From: CAVRZY01 sp963725415
GTDB lineage: Bacteria > Acidobacteriota > Terriglobia > Bryobacterales > Bryobacteraceae
Assembly (NCBI GenBank): GCA_963725415.1
Contig: CAVRZY010000224.1
Span: 1-37,174, forward strand
Reading direction: 5' to 3'
Length of the DNA stretch: 37,174 nt
Part shown: positions 7,619 through 15,661 of the stretch, piece by piece
Layout of the letters: the number at the start of each line of letters is the position of its first letter
How positions within the stretch are numbered: position 1 is the first letter of the stretch
Notes under the pieces: generated by a model
Seen by the model: the letters and a program-made list of their open reading frames with translations, nothing else
Told to the model about the DNA's origin: nothing
The model's database searches: none
Made by a program: the position numbers and the translations under genes

Positions 7619-8167
7619 GTGCCAATCGACATTCAGGAAACCATCCGAACGCTGGGGGACGCTAATGCGGCGGTTACAGACCGCAAGATAAAGGAACAAC
7701 TCCAGCAAGTCCAGACCGCCCTCGGCTCGTATGCCCAGGAGCAAGAGGCCGCGAGAAACCGGATTCAGGCCGCGCTGAACGAGAGCCAGACCACCGTGGC
7801 ACAACTCCGCAGTAGCGTCTCCGGACTGCAAGGCCAAGTTTCCGAGCAACTCCGCACCATCGAGGATCTGAACAAGAAACTGGCGGAGGCCGCCGTGGTC
7901 ACCACCGCCACCCCGCTGGAGGTGGCCAATTCCTTCAAGAACGTGATCGACACCCTCCGTCAGAATGCCCTCAAATCGCCTGACGCCGCCACCACCATCA
8001 AGTCCATGGATATCGAGGTCAAGGGCCTGGTTCAGGTGCAGCAGGACAAGACCACCCTGATGGCCTTCCCCAAGCCGGGATCGCCGGTCGATGCCGGGGC
8101 GCTCTCCACCTTGCGGGTCTCTTTCGCCACCGTCCCCTCGCTCAATCCGGAGAAGCCCGAGGGCTGA
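7619..8167 (+). CDS. Coiled-coil cluster protein
   Basis: 182 residues from GTG 7619, preceded by AAAGGGGAAG. Residues about 10-95 are a heptad-like coiled coil (KEQLQQVQTALGSYAQEQEA ... LQGQVSEQLRTIEDLNKKLA). Residues about 100-175 form a beta-type domain (MDIEVKGLVQVQQDKTTLMA ... LSTLRVSFATVPSL) that may be related to the beta blocks of the preceding paralogues, since those proteins also pair an N-terminal helix with a beta domain. No signal peptide. Gap to the previous gene 16 bases, to the next 15 bases. Likely a structural or scaffolding partner within the cluster; no family recognised. Confidence 0.7.
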   Translation: MPIDIQETIRTLGDANAAVTDRKIKEQLQQVQTALGSYAQEQEAARNRIQAALNESQTTVAQLRSSVSGLQGQVSEQLRTIEDLNKKLAEAAVVTTATPLEVANSFKNVIDTLRQNALKSPDAATTIKSMDIEVKGLVQVQQDKTTLMAFPKPGSPVDAGALSTLRVSFATVPSLNPEKPEG

Positions 8168-8182
8168 GCCAGGATCAAGTCC

Positions 8183-9025
8183 ATGCCGCTGTTTACCGAA
8201 GACATCCAGTTGGCTCGCACCGCCTACGACGCCCTGGAGGCGCGCTTGCGCAGCGCTGAAGAGCGCAGCCAGCAGCTTGAGGTCCTGCTGGAAGAAGCCC
8301 GCGCCGCCGCGGCCCCGCACCAGGCCAACGTGGCGCTGCTCTGCGACCGGGTGATCCAACTCGAGGGCGACAAGGTGCAGGCCCGACTCGAGGTGGAGAA
8401 GCTCACCCAGGCCAAGGCCGCAGTCACGCTCGACCGCCTGATCGAGTCCATGGGGCTGGCGACCGCGGTTGGAGAAGCCTCCATGCCGGACCGTGTCATC
8501 CCATCCTTGTCGGTGACGGTGCAAACCTACGTTGCGCCTGGCGAGCCGGGAGTCGGCTTGCGCTTTCAGCCGCCCGAGCTGGGCAGTCTCGGAGCCGGCC
8601 TCAGCTCGACCTCGTTCGAGTTGGTCAGGGTTCCTCCGCGGGCCGGAACGCCAGCTCCTCCCAACCTCTACGCGGTCCTCCAGGAAAAGCAGACGACCTA
8701 CACCGATCCCGCCTGGGCACGGTTTTCCGACGCCGGTCGCATTGTAGTTGACATTGCCACGGTGTTTGCGGACACCGGTTCCTGGAGCTTCCCCTACCTG
8801 CTCGAAGCAGCCACGGAGATCGCAGGCAGGGAGAAGAACCTGGCGGCGGGGGTCGCACAATTTGCGCCGCAGCAGGCCGCCGCCGCGTACCGTTCCTCGG
8901 CGGAGGACCTGGCGGCCCTCACCTCCGCTCTAAGCTCCAAGCCCAGACCGGTGGCCGGCGATTTGCTGGCTCTTAGCTCCGCACTCGATGCCACCACCCG
9001 CGTGGCGCGTCTGTTACGCCTGTGA
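8183..9025 (+). CDS. Second coiled-coil cluster protein
   Basis: 280 residues from ATG 8183. An N-terminal coiled coil (residues about 5-90: YDALEARLRSAEERSQQLEV ... LEGDKVQARLEVEKLTQAKA) is followed by a beta-rich middle (LSVTVQTYVAPGEPGVGLRF ... LGAGLSSTSFELVRV) and a C-terminal Ala-rich helical part. The layout echoes the preceding 182-aa protein: coiled coil, then a short beta domain containing 'SVTVQTYV'. The stop overlaps the next start by 4 bases (GTGA at 9022-9025), so expression is coupled. No known domain recognised. Codon use is like the neighbours. Confidence 0.7.
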   Translation: MPLFTEDIQLARTAYDALEARLRSAEERSQQLEVLLEEARAAAAPHQANVALLCDRVIQLEGDKVQARLEVEKLTQAKAAVTLDRLIESMGLATAVGEASMPDRVIPSLSVTVQTYVAPGEPGVGLRFQPPELGSLGAGLSSTSFELVRVPPRAGTPAPPNLYAVLQEKQTTYTDPAWARFSDAGRIVVDIATVFADTGSWSFPYLLEAATEIAGREKNLAAGVAQFAPQQAAAAYRSSAEDLAALTSALSSKPRPVAGDLLALSSALDATTRVARLLRL

Positions 9026-9258
9026 TCGCATCTGACTCTTTTCGCGCCAAGTTGAGGGAGCAGCGCGCCGCCCAGGGGCGGCAAGCCAGGCGCGCGCTCG
9101 CGTATTCGAGCCGCAAACACGCTGCGCGGCGGCAGCTCCTCCGCAGCCAACTGGCCGAGCACGCGCAAGCACGCCAGCGTGAGGAAACCCAATCCGGGGA
9201 GCGCCGGGAAGAGTCCGCCACAAGCGAGCAGAGGAAACGCGCGCGCAGACGAAGCTGA
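9022..9258 (+). CDS. Arg/Gln-rich helical segment, probably the N-terminus of the GH5-like protein
   Basis: 78 residues from GTG 9022, very rich in Arg, Gln, Ala and Glu (RQARRALAYSSRKHAARRQL, EHAQARQREETQSGERREES) with almost no hydrophobic core, typical of a long charged single helix or coiled coil. It ends at TGA 9256-9258. The next frame, starting at 9288 and open upstream of that, continues the same composition. A one-base loss near 9240-9255 would join the two into one protein of about 568 residues. I list it separately because the frame is broken as read. Its stop could also be real, leaving two adjacent proteins. Confidence 0.45.
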   Translation: MIASDSFRAKLREQRAAQGRQARRALAYSSRKHAARRQLLRSQLAEHAQARQREETQSGERREESATSEQRKRARRRS

Positions 9259-9287
9259 CGAGTTCCCAGCAAGCCACTGTTGCGCGG

Positions 9288-10726
9288 ATGCGCGTCCGCA
9301 AACGCATCGAGGCACGGCAACAGGCCGCTGCGGGCCGGCCACTGGCGAGACCACGGGAAGAGCGCCGGCGCCAACAAGCCGATGCGCAGCGCAGGGATCG
9401 GCTCCGCCGCCAGACCGAGGCGCAACGCCAGCTACGCCAGGAGAGCCGGGACGAAGGTCTGCGTGCCCGATCTCAAGAGAGACTCCGCCAGAATCGGCTG
9501 GACCAGCAACAGGCCGCGCAGCGGCGCCGCAGCGCCGCCCAACGCAAGCGCGAGCCGGAACCAGAACAAGGGCGGGAACCGCGCGCCGCCCGCGACCGGC
9601 GGGCTCTCCCGCCAGAACAGCGCAGAAGCCAAGAGCGCTACTCACGGCGGCGGGAGAAGGCCGCTGAGCAGCCGCCCGCCCGGCAACCGGCAGAACTGCG
9701 CCAGCAACAGCGGCTCCAGCACGCGGAACAGCAGCGCCTAATGGCGGTCGCAACGCGCCGCACCGAAAGGCGCGAACAGCGGAAAGGCGGAGCACCCCTC
9801 CAGCGCGAAGCCCGCCGGGAGAAACGCACTGCCCCGGCGCGTCCTCGGATTGAGCGCGCCCGCCTTCCCCAGTTCGTCTCCGGCGCTCTTGGCTGGCTGC
9901 GGGTCACAACCAATCGTGTGGTTGACCGGAACGGAAACCCGGTCTGCCTGCGGGGAGTCAACGTCCTTGGGCTCGAATCCCTCGACGACCGCAACCTCTC
10001 GGTGATCACAGAGCACTGGGGTGCCAACGTTGTCCGGCTGCCCTTCCGGGCCGGCGCGGTGCTGGACGGAAACGGAGCGCTGTCTTCCCTGGACCGGCTT
10101 GTGGCCGCCCTCACCCAGGCCGGTGCTTACGCGCTGATTGCCATGGAAGCGCCGGCGGGTAACCAGGCTTCCGTCCCGGATCGAGCGGCCTTACGGTGCT
10201 GGCGCCTCCTGGCCTCGCGCTACCGCAGCGAGCCCGGCGTGCTCTACGAAGTTCAGGCCTCGCCCGAGTCCCGCCCGCAGGGCTGGGCAGACGCTCTCCA
10301 GATCCTCATCGGCGCCATCCGCCGGGAGCATCCAGCGTCCCTCGTCCTCGTCGGCAGCGTCGCCTCGGCTCGCGATCTGGCCGTGCTGCCGCTGCGCTTT
10401 GCGACGGGCAAACCGGTCCACAATGTGGTCTACACGATCCGCGTCCGTCCTTCCTCGATGTCCCTGCTCGGAGATCCCCGGCTGCGCGCCTTCGCTCGCG
10501 CACATCCTCTTTTCGCTTCGGCCTGGTCGGACTGCGCTTCCGATCTGGGCCGTTCCTCGGAAGCCGCAGCTTACCGGTTCGAGGCTCTGGGAATCGGCTG
10601 GCAGCCGCCAACTGGAACGCCGATCCCAGACTGGTCCTCGACGCCGCGGCTCACAAGTTCCGTGAAACCCGCTTCGGATTGCTGGCCCGCCGCATGCTGG
10701 CCCGTTCCGCCTTCATCCGGTCCTGA
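9288..10726 (+). CDS. Arg/Gln-rich coiled coil fused to a catalytically dead GH5-fold domain (frameshift near end)
   Basis: Residues 1-195 are an Arg/Gln/Glu-rich helix (ERRRQQADAQRRDRLRRQTE). Residues about 200-445 follow the GH5 cellulase layout: RVTTNRVVDRNGNPVCLRGV, then WGANVVRLPF, a YRSEPGVLYEVQ strand, IRREHPASLVLVGS, VVYTIRV and HPLFASAW. The acid/base strand (family N-E-P) reads A-S-P with Ser325. The nucleophile strand (family E-W) reads A412-W. The strand-6 His is replaced by Arg385. All three catalytic positions are thus lost, so it is probably a sugar-binding or structural module. After GIGW (base 10,604) the frame goes astray; a one-base shift restores AANWNADPRLVLDAAAHKFR and a TGA at 10724-10726. 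Reading on past 10,740 in the original frame is antisense to the M16 gene and rejected. Confidence 0.7.
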
Positions 10727-10736
10727 ACCTAGGACC
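10719..10736. terminator. Small hairpin between convergent genes
   Basis: GGTCCT (10719-10724) and AGGACC (10731-10736) form a perfect 6-base stem with a 6-base loop, sitting between the stop of the GH5-like gene and the stop of the M16 gene, which are only 13 bases apart. It overlaps the first stop codon. No T-run. It could serve both directions as a weak terminator. Confidence 0.3.
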
Positions 10737-10739
10737 CCC

Positions 10740-13490
10740 TTACTTGATCGGGTTCCCGTCCGCATCGATGAAGCGGATCTCGCCGAAATTCCCTTCTCGG
10801 ATCGGACCTTCGATCTTCGAGCGGTCCCCAACTACCACCCACACCAGCTTATCCGGCCGGATCAACTTCTCCGCCACCGTGGCCATATCCCGGGTTGTCA
10901 ACGCGCGAACCTTACCCGAGTACGTCTCGTAGTAATTGTCCGGAAGGCCGTACCGCACCAGGTCGACAATCGAAAACGCCACCGCGTTCATGGTCTCGCG
11001 AGAACCCGGCAGGCTCAGCGTCAGGTTGTCCTGCGCCATGCTCAGCTCCTCGGCCGTGACCGGCCGCTCCCGCACCACCCCGCGCAGCTCCTTGTCAAAC
11101 TCGATCATCGCTTCCTTGGTCTTGTCAGTCTGAACGGGTGAGTAGGCGAAAAACGGCCTCTGGCCCCGCGCATCGAACACCACCGAGCCGGCCCCGTAAG
11201 TCCAATGCTTGTCCTCCCGCAGGTTCATGTTGATGCGCGAGGTGAACATTCCACCCAGAATCGTGTTCAAGGTCTCGATCGCGATCTCGTCCGGGTTCGC
11301 CTTGGGAGGTGCAATGTGCCCCACAAAAATGTTGGACTGGATCGAGCCCGGCTTGTCCATGATGTAGACCACCGACTTAGGCTGATGCTCGACCGTGCCC
11401 AGGTTCTTCTTGGGAACCTCGCCTGCCTTCCAGCCCTGGAACAACTTCTCCAGCTTCGGCGTGATCTCCGCCAGCGTGGTGTCGCCCACCACGACCACGG
11501 TGGCGTTGTTGGGCTTGAACCAGGTCTGGTGGAACTTGACCAGATCCTCTCGCTGGATCGCTGCCACCGAGGCCTCCGTGCCCGAACCGGTGAGCGGGTT
11601 CCCATAGGCGTGCCCCTTCCCGTACAGCAACGCCGGCACCACTCGCAAGCCCATGGTCATCGGCTGGACTTTCTCTCTCTGGATAGCCGCCAGCATCTGC
11701 TTCTGCTCCCGCTTGAAGTCCGGCTCCGGAAACCCCGGATTCAGGATCACGTCCGCATAGATCTCCAGCGACCCCTCTAGGTTCACCTTGAGCGCCGACA
11801 GCGACACCTGAGACAGATCCAGGTTCGAGTAGGCCCCGAGCTGCGCGCCCAGTGCATCCAACTCCTCGCTGATTTGAAGCGATTTCCGGGTCTTCGTCCC
11901 TTCGTCCAGCACCGCCATCGCCAGGCTGGCGGTGCCCGGCCTGGCCAACTGATCTGACGCAAACCCGGCGTCCACCGCCAGGTTGAAATTCACCACCGGG
12001 ATCTCGTGCCGTTCCGCCAAAATCACCTTCAGCCCGTTCGAGAGCGTCGCCCGCTGTAGTTTCGGAAGCCGCAGCTCGGGAGGCGTTCCGGCCGCCGGCA
12101 CCTTGGACCGGTCTACATCCTTCCCTGTCGCCTTGTAACTTGGAAATGGGTGAACTTCCAGAACGAACACGCCGTCAGAAAGCCAGCGGCTGGCCGCGCT
12201 CTTCACCTCATCCACCGTGGCCCGCTGCCGGTTCCGGAGACTGACCTTGTAGTATTCCGGATTGCCCGCATACACCTGCCCGATGGCCAGCACGTCGGAT
12301 TTCCCGCCAAACCCGCCGATCCGTTCGACGCCTCGAAGGAAATTGGCCACAAACCGCGTCTTGACCCGCGCGAGTTCCTCCGGCGTCGGCCCGCTGGCCA
12401 GGAACTTCTGCACCTCTTCATCAATGGCCTTCTCTACCTTGGAGAGATCTCCCCCCGGGCGGGCCGTGGCCATGATCTGGAATTGCCCCGCAATCTCCCG
12501 TGCCGACGCAAAGGCGGAGGCATCCGTGGCGATCTGTTCGTCGTAAACCAGCCGCTTGTAGAGCCGCGAGGTCTTCCCCTGTCCCAGGATGCTGGCCGCC
12601 AGGCTGAGATAGTCTGACTCTTCGCTGCCCATCCCCGGCACGTTCCACACTTTGTAGATCCGCGCCTGCGGAACACGGTCCTGCAAGATCTGCCGATGGC
12701 TCCCCTGCGTCTTGGCGATCCAGGCCCGGTGTTTGGGTACCGGCGGGCCGGGGGGAATGAATCCGAAATACTGCTCCACCTTTTGCTTCGCGGTCTTGAC
12801 GTCGATGTCCCCCGCCAGCACCAGCGTCGCGTTCGAGGGCCCGTAGTAGGTCTTGAACCACTCCTGCACGTCCTTCAGGCTCGCGGCGTTCAGGTCTTCC
12901 ATGGACCCGATCACCGTCCAGGAGTAAGGATGACCCGCCGGATACGTGTTCTCGGTCAGCAGGTTGTAGACCAGGCCGTAGGGCTGATTCTCCCCTTGCC
13001 GCTTCTCGTTCTGCACCACGCCCCGCTGCTCATCCAGTCTGGCCTGGTCGATCACCCCCAGCAGATGGCCCATGCGATCCGATTCCATCCACAGCACCGT
13101 GTCTAGCGCCGGCGTGGTCACGTTTTGAAAGTAATTCGTGCGGTCATTGTTGGTGGTGCCGTTCAGGTCCGTCGCCCCCAGCTTCTCCAGCACCTTGAAG
13201 TAGTCCTGGTTGAAGTGCTCGCTGCCGTTGAACATCAAGTGCTCGAACAGGTGCGCAAACCCGGTCCTGCCCTTCTGCTCGTTCTTCGAGCCTACGTGAT
13301 ACCAGACGTTCACCGCTACAATCGGCGCCTTATGATCTTCGTGCACGATCACCGTCAGCCCGTTGCTTAAAACGAATTTCTGATACGGAATGTCAATCTT
13401 GACTTCCTGCCCGGCTGCGCCAGCCGAAACTAGCAGGATAGATGCAAGTGTCAAGCCCAAACGGATCCTTCTTGCTCTCCGTCGCTCCAT
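10740..13490 (-). CDS. Exported M16-family zinc metalloprotease (two-domain, pitrilysin/insulinase type)
   Basis: 916 residues from ATG 13490, chosen because CAGGAGA lies just upstream and a signal peptide follows (RRIRLGLTLASILLVSAGAA). The inverted zinc motif H80-L-F-E83-H84 binds zinc and carries the catalytic Glu. E162 in VVQNEKRQ is the expected third ligand. The first M16 pair covers about residues 30-460; a second, inactive-type half follows from about 490 (LRLPKLQRATLSNGLKVILA) and lacks the HxxEH motif. Such proteins degrade peptides in the periplasm. A longer reading to 13634 is open but has no ribosome site. The gene converges on the GH5-like gene and is not part of that cluster. 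Confidence 0.9.
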   Translation of the reverse strand: MERRRARRIRLGLTLASILLVSAGAAGQEVKIDIPYQKFVLSNGLTVIVHEDHKAPIVAVNVWYHVGSKNEQKGRTGFAHLFEHLMFNGSEHFNQDYFKVLEKLGATDLNGTTNNDRTNYFQNVTTPALDTVLWMESDRMGHLLGVIDQARLDEQRGVVQNEKRQGENQPYGLVYNLLTENTYPAGHPYSWTVIGSMEDLNAASLKDVQEWFKTYYGPSNATLVLAGDIDVKTAKQKVEQYFGFIPPGPPVPKHRAWIAKTQGSHRQILQDRVPQARIYKVWNVPGMGSEESDYLSLAASILGQGKTSRLYKRLVYDEQIATDASAFASAREIAGQFQIMATARPGGDLSKVEKAIDEEVQKFLASGPTPEELARVKTRFVANFLRGVERIGGFGGKSDVLAIGQVYAGNPEYYKVSLRNRQRATVDEVKSAASRWLSDGVFVLEVHPFPSYKATGKDVDRSKVPAAGTPPELRLPKLQRATLSNGLKVILAERHEIPVVNFNLAVDAGFASDQLARPGTASLAMAVLDEGTKTRKSLQISEELDALGAQLGAYSNLDLSQVSLSALKVNLEGSLEIYADVILNPGFPEPDFKREQKQMLAAIQREKVQPMTMGLRVVPALLYGKGHAYGNPLTGSGTEASVAAIQREDLVKFHQTWFKPNNATVVVVGDTTLAEITPKLEKLFQGWKAGEVPKKNLGTVEHQPKSVVYIMDKPGSIQSNIFVGHIAPPKANPDEIAIETLNTILGGMFTSRINMNLREDKHWTYGAGSVVFDARGQRPFFAYSPVQTDKTKEAMIEFDKELRGVVRERPVTAEELSMAQDNLTLSLPGSRETMNAVAFSIVDLVRYGLPDNYYETYSGKVRALTTRDMATVAEKLIRPDKLVWVVVGDRSKIEGPIREGNFGEIRFIDADGNPIK

Positions 13491-13645
13491 TAAGATGTCT
13501 CCTGGTTGGTATTTGTGGTATCCTTCGAAGATTATAGCCGAGGCGGCCAGCGAGGCGCTTGTAGTCCCGCCATGGGATACAATCAATCGCTTCGCCGTTC
13601 CCGGCCGATTGCGGAGTATTAGAAAAGGAGACAACCTTCAATCTC

Positions 13646-13906
13646 ATGCCAAGACCAAGAGCAATAGATCCCGCACTGCTTCAAGCGGCACTGGAGGGAC
13701 TGGAACATCAGAAGCAAGAGGTGGACAAGAAGATCGCTGCCGTTCGTAGCTTGCTCGTCGCTCCCAGGAGGGGGCGCAGGGCTGCTCCGCCGGCCCCTAA
13801 GCCCAGACGCAAACTGAGCGCCGCAGCCAGAAAGAGAATCTCGGAGGCGCAAAAGCAGAGATGGGCTCTGCTGAAGGCCAAGGCCGCTGCCAAGAAGAGC
13901 AAGTAA
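13646..13906 (+). CDS. Small basic helical protein (H1-like composition)
   Basis: 86 residues from ATG 13646. AAAAGGAGACA lies upstream. The N-terminal half is a helical coil (LLQAALEGLEHQKQEVDKKI), the middle is Arg/Pro/Ala-rich, and the C-terminus carries RKRISEAQKQRWALLKAKAA followed by a Lys-rich end. The 'R-I-S-E-A-Q-K-x-R-W' motif with a basic tail suggests nucleic-acid binding, similar in style to small nucleoid-type proteins I recall from Acidobacteriota. About 30 % Lys/Arg. It is divergent from the M16 gene and is followed by a 14-base hairpin. Confidence 0.7.
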   Translation: MPRPRAIDPALLQAALEGLEHQKQEVDKKIAAVRSLLVAPRRGRRAAPPAPKPRRKLSAAARKRISEAQKQRWALLKAKAAAKKSK

Positions 13907-13954
13907 GCTTCCTGGACCTTTGAACCTGGTTTCGGCCTCACACCGCACCCCGCT

Positions 13955-13992
13955 CCGCACGGCCCGGAAACCCGACCATCCGGGCCGTGCGG
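13955..13992. terminator. Perfect 14-base-stem hairpin, bidirectional terminator candidate
   Basis: CCGCACGGCCCGGA (13955-13968) pairs perfectly with TCCGGGCCGTGCGG (13979-13992) around a 10-base loop. It lies exactly between the stop of the basic protein (13906) and the stop of the next minus-strand gene (14006). There is no T-run on either side, so it is a GC-rich, possibly Rho-assisted terminator serving both genes. Confidence 0.6.
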
Positions 13993-14005
13993 AAGCCGGC
14001 GGTGT

Positions 14006-14254
14006 CTATTCTTTCACCGGGCCACACCCGCTGACGCAGCGGTGTTGAGGGTACATTTCGGCAAAGCAGCGCTGGAGGTATTCCTGCGCCTCGCCTGAGG
14101 TTCCGAACTGGCGCCTGCCCTCTAACTCGGCGCCCCAGTATTGCCCGATCCAGACTCCTCGCCCTGCCCGCCTCACCTGCAGGTGAATCCGGCCTTCCTC
14201 CGTCTCGTGTATCAGGTGAAGCGGTTTCCCCCGCCGACCCTTCGCAACAGGCAT
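14006..14254 (-). CDS. Small hypothetical protein with conserved-looking Cys/His C-terminus
   Basis: 82 residues from ATG 14254. The peptide has a natural feel: a beta-strand region (HLIHETEEGRIHLQVRRAGR), then GQYWGAELEGRRQFGTSGEA, a helix EYLQRCFAEMYPQHRC and a closing VSGCGPVKE. The spaced Cys-His-Cys-Cys set near residues 63-77 could bind a metal. I do not recognise a named family. Its stop abuts the 14-base hairpin, which supports it as a transcribed gene. Its start is close to and divergent from the sulfatase. Confidence 0.55.
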   Translation of the reverse strand: MPVAKGRRGKPLHLIHETEEGRIHLQVRRAGRGVWIGQYWGAELEGRRQFGTSGEAQEYLQRCFAEMYPQHRCVSGCGPVKE

Positions 14255-14323
14255 CCGCCTGTTCTATCGGCAGCACCCGCCTTCCACTTCAGATCCCGGA
14301 TGCTGTATAGTGACCTATCGGAA

Positions 14324-15661
14324 ATGGCCATGACCCCCACCAACCTTGGCAGTCCACCATCCCGGCGCGAGCTGCTGCGCGTGCTGTCGGCCGGCGCCTT
14401 GGGCAGCCGTCTCCTGCCCGCCCAGACCCGCCGCCCCAACTTCCTCATGATCCTTACCGACGACCTCGGCTGGGGCGACGTCGATTTCAACGGCCGGGAC
14501 ACCTGGCCCACCTCCAACCTCGACCGCCTCGGCTCGCAAGGCACGGTGTTCACGCGCTGGTATACGGGCATGCCGCTGTGCGCTCCGTCCCGCGCCTGCC
14601 TGCTCACCGGCAAGTACAACATCCACAACGGAGTCATCAACAACTCCATGGATCTGCCTTCCTCCGAGGTCACCATCGCCGAAGCCCTCAGGCCGCTCGG
14701 CTACGCCACCGCCCAAATCGGCAAATGGCACCGCGGCCGCCTCCCCGATGGTTCCTTCACCCATCCCCTCGATCAGGGTTTTGACGAAACCTTCGGCTTC
14801 CTGGACGCCCGCCACGCCTGGGAACATTTCCCCAAGTTTCTGTACCGCGGCCGCGACAAGGAGGCCACCAACGGCTACACCGCCGACCTCTTCTCCGACG
14901 AAGCCATCAAGTTCATCCGCAACCACCGCAGCCAGCCCTTCTTCCTCTACCTGGCCTACATCGAATCCCACTTCTATGTCGAGGCTCCCGAAGAGGACGT
15001 GGCGCTGTTCAAGGGCAAGTTCAAGGAAAAGGACCCCAACGAGCCTTACAACGCCAGGTACGCCGCCATGGTGTACCGCCTAGATAAGGGCATCGGCCGC
15101 CTGATGAAGGCGCTGGATGAAATGGGCCTCGCCGAGGACACCATCGTCGTCTTCACTAGCGACAATGGCGCCACCTTCGAAGCCGGCAACAGGGGCGCCT
15201 CTTACTACCACGACAGCAATCGTCCCTTCCGCGGCCAGAAGCGCAGCCTTGAGGAAGGCGGCATTCGTGAGCCCGCCATCGTGCGCTGGCCCGGCAGAGT
15301 CCCCTCCGGCAGAAAGTTCGATCAGCCCATCCACATGATGGACGTCATGCCCACCTTCCTCGCCGCGGCCGGCGGCAAAGTTGACCCCGCCTGGAAGGTA
15401 GACGGCCTCAACCTTCGCGACGTCTGGCAGGACCAAGCCCAGCTCCCCGAACGCACCCTGTTCTGGCAGTGGAACGCCGAAAGCTACAACATGCGTGCTG
15501 CCATGCGCGGCGATTTCAAGCTACTGGACATCTCCGGCAGCAAGTTCCTCTACAACGTCCGCGAAGACCCCGGCGAGCGCCGCACCCTGGTCGCCGAGTA
15601 TCCCGAACTCTTCAAACAGCTCCAGGCCGAATGGGAGTCCTGGAAAGCCACCGCCCGCTAA
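14324..15661 (+). CDS. Secreted sulfatase (formylglycine-dependent arylsulfatase family)
   Basis: 445 residues from ATG 14324. ATG 14300 and ATG 14330 are alternatives, and a TATAGT at 14305-14310 could be a -10 box, favouring 14324 or 14330. A twin-arginine-like leader (PSRRELLRVLSAGALGSRLL) suggests Tat export. The metal-site aspartates D46-D47 (LTDDLGWGDV) and the formylglycine motif C86-A-P-S-R90 are intact, followed by TSDNGATFEAG, which carries the Asp-Asn metal ligands. The enzyme hydrolyses sulfate esters after Cys86 is oxidised by a maturase, which is not in this window. Substrate unknown. The stop overlaps by 4 bases that of the convergent UvrC-like gene. Confidence 0.9.
   Translation: MAMTPTNLGSPPSRRELLRVLSAGALGSRLLPAQTRRPNFLMILTDDLGWGDVDFNGRDTWPTSNLDRLGSQGTVFTRWYTGMPLCAPSRACLLTGKYNIHNGVINNSMDLPSSEVTIAEALRPLGYATAQIGKWHRGRLPDGSFTHPLDQGFDETFGFLDARHAWEHFPKFLYRGRDKEATNGYTADLFSDEAIKFIRNHRSQPFFLYLAYIESHFYVEAPEEDVALFKGKFKEKDPNEPYNARYAAMVYRLDKGIGRLMKALDEMGLAEDTIVVFTSDNGATFEAGNRGASYYHDSNRPFRGQKRSLEEGGIREPAIVRWPGRVPSGRKFDQPIHMMDVMPTFLAAAGGKVDPAWKVDGLNLRDVWQDQAQLPERTLFWQWNAESYNMRAAMRGDFKLLDISGSKFLYNVREDPGERRTLVAEYPELFKQLQAEWESWKATAR

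Noticed and set aside
3494..10726. Contractile injection or phage tail locus
   Set aside because: No sheath, tube, baseplate, spike or AAA+ gene could be seen, so the label is not supported despite repeated beta-rich proteins.
10727..11141. Continuation of the GH5-like frame to base 11141
   Set aside because: After 10,604 the frame is off. Beyond 10,740 it is only antisense to the M16 gene, and the shifted frame has a sensible stop at 10,726.
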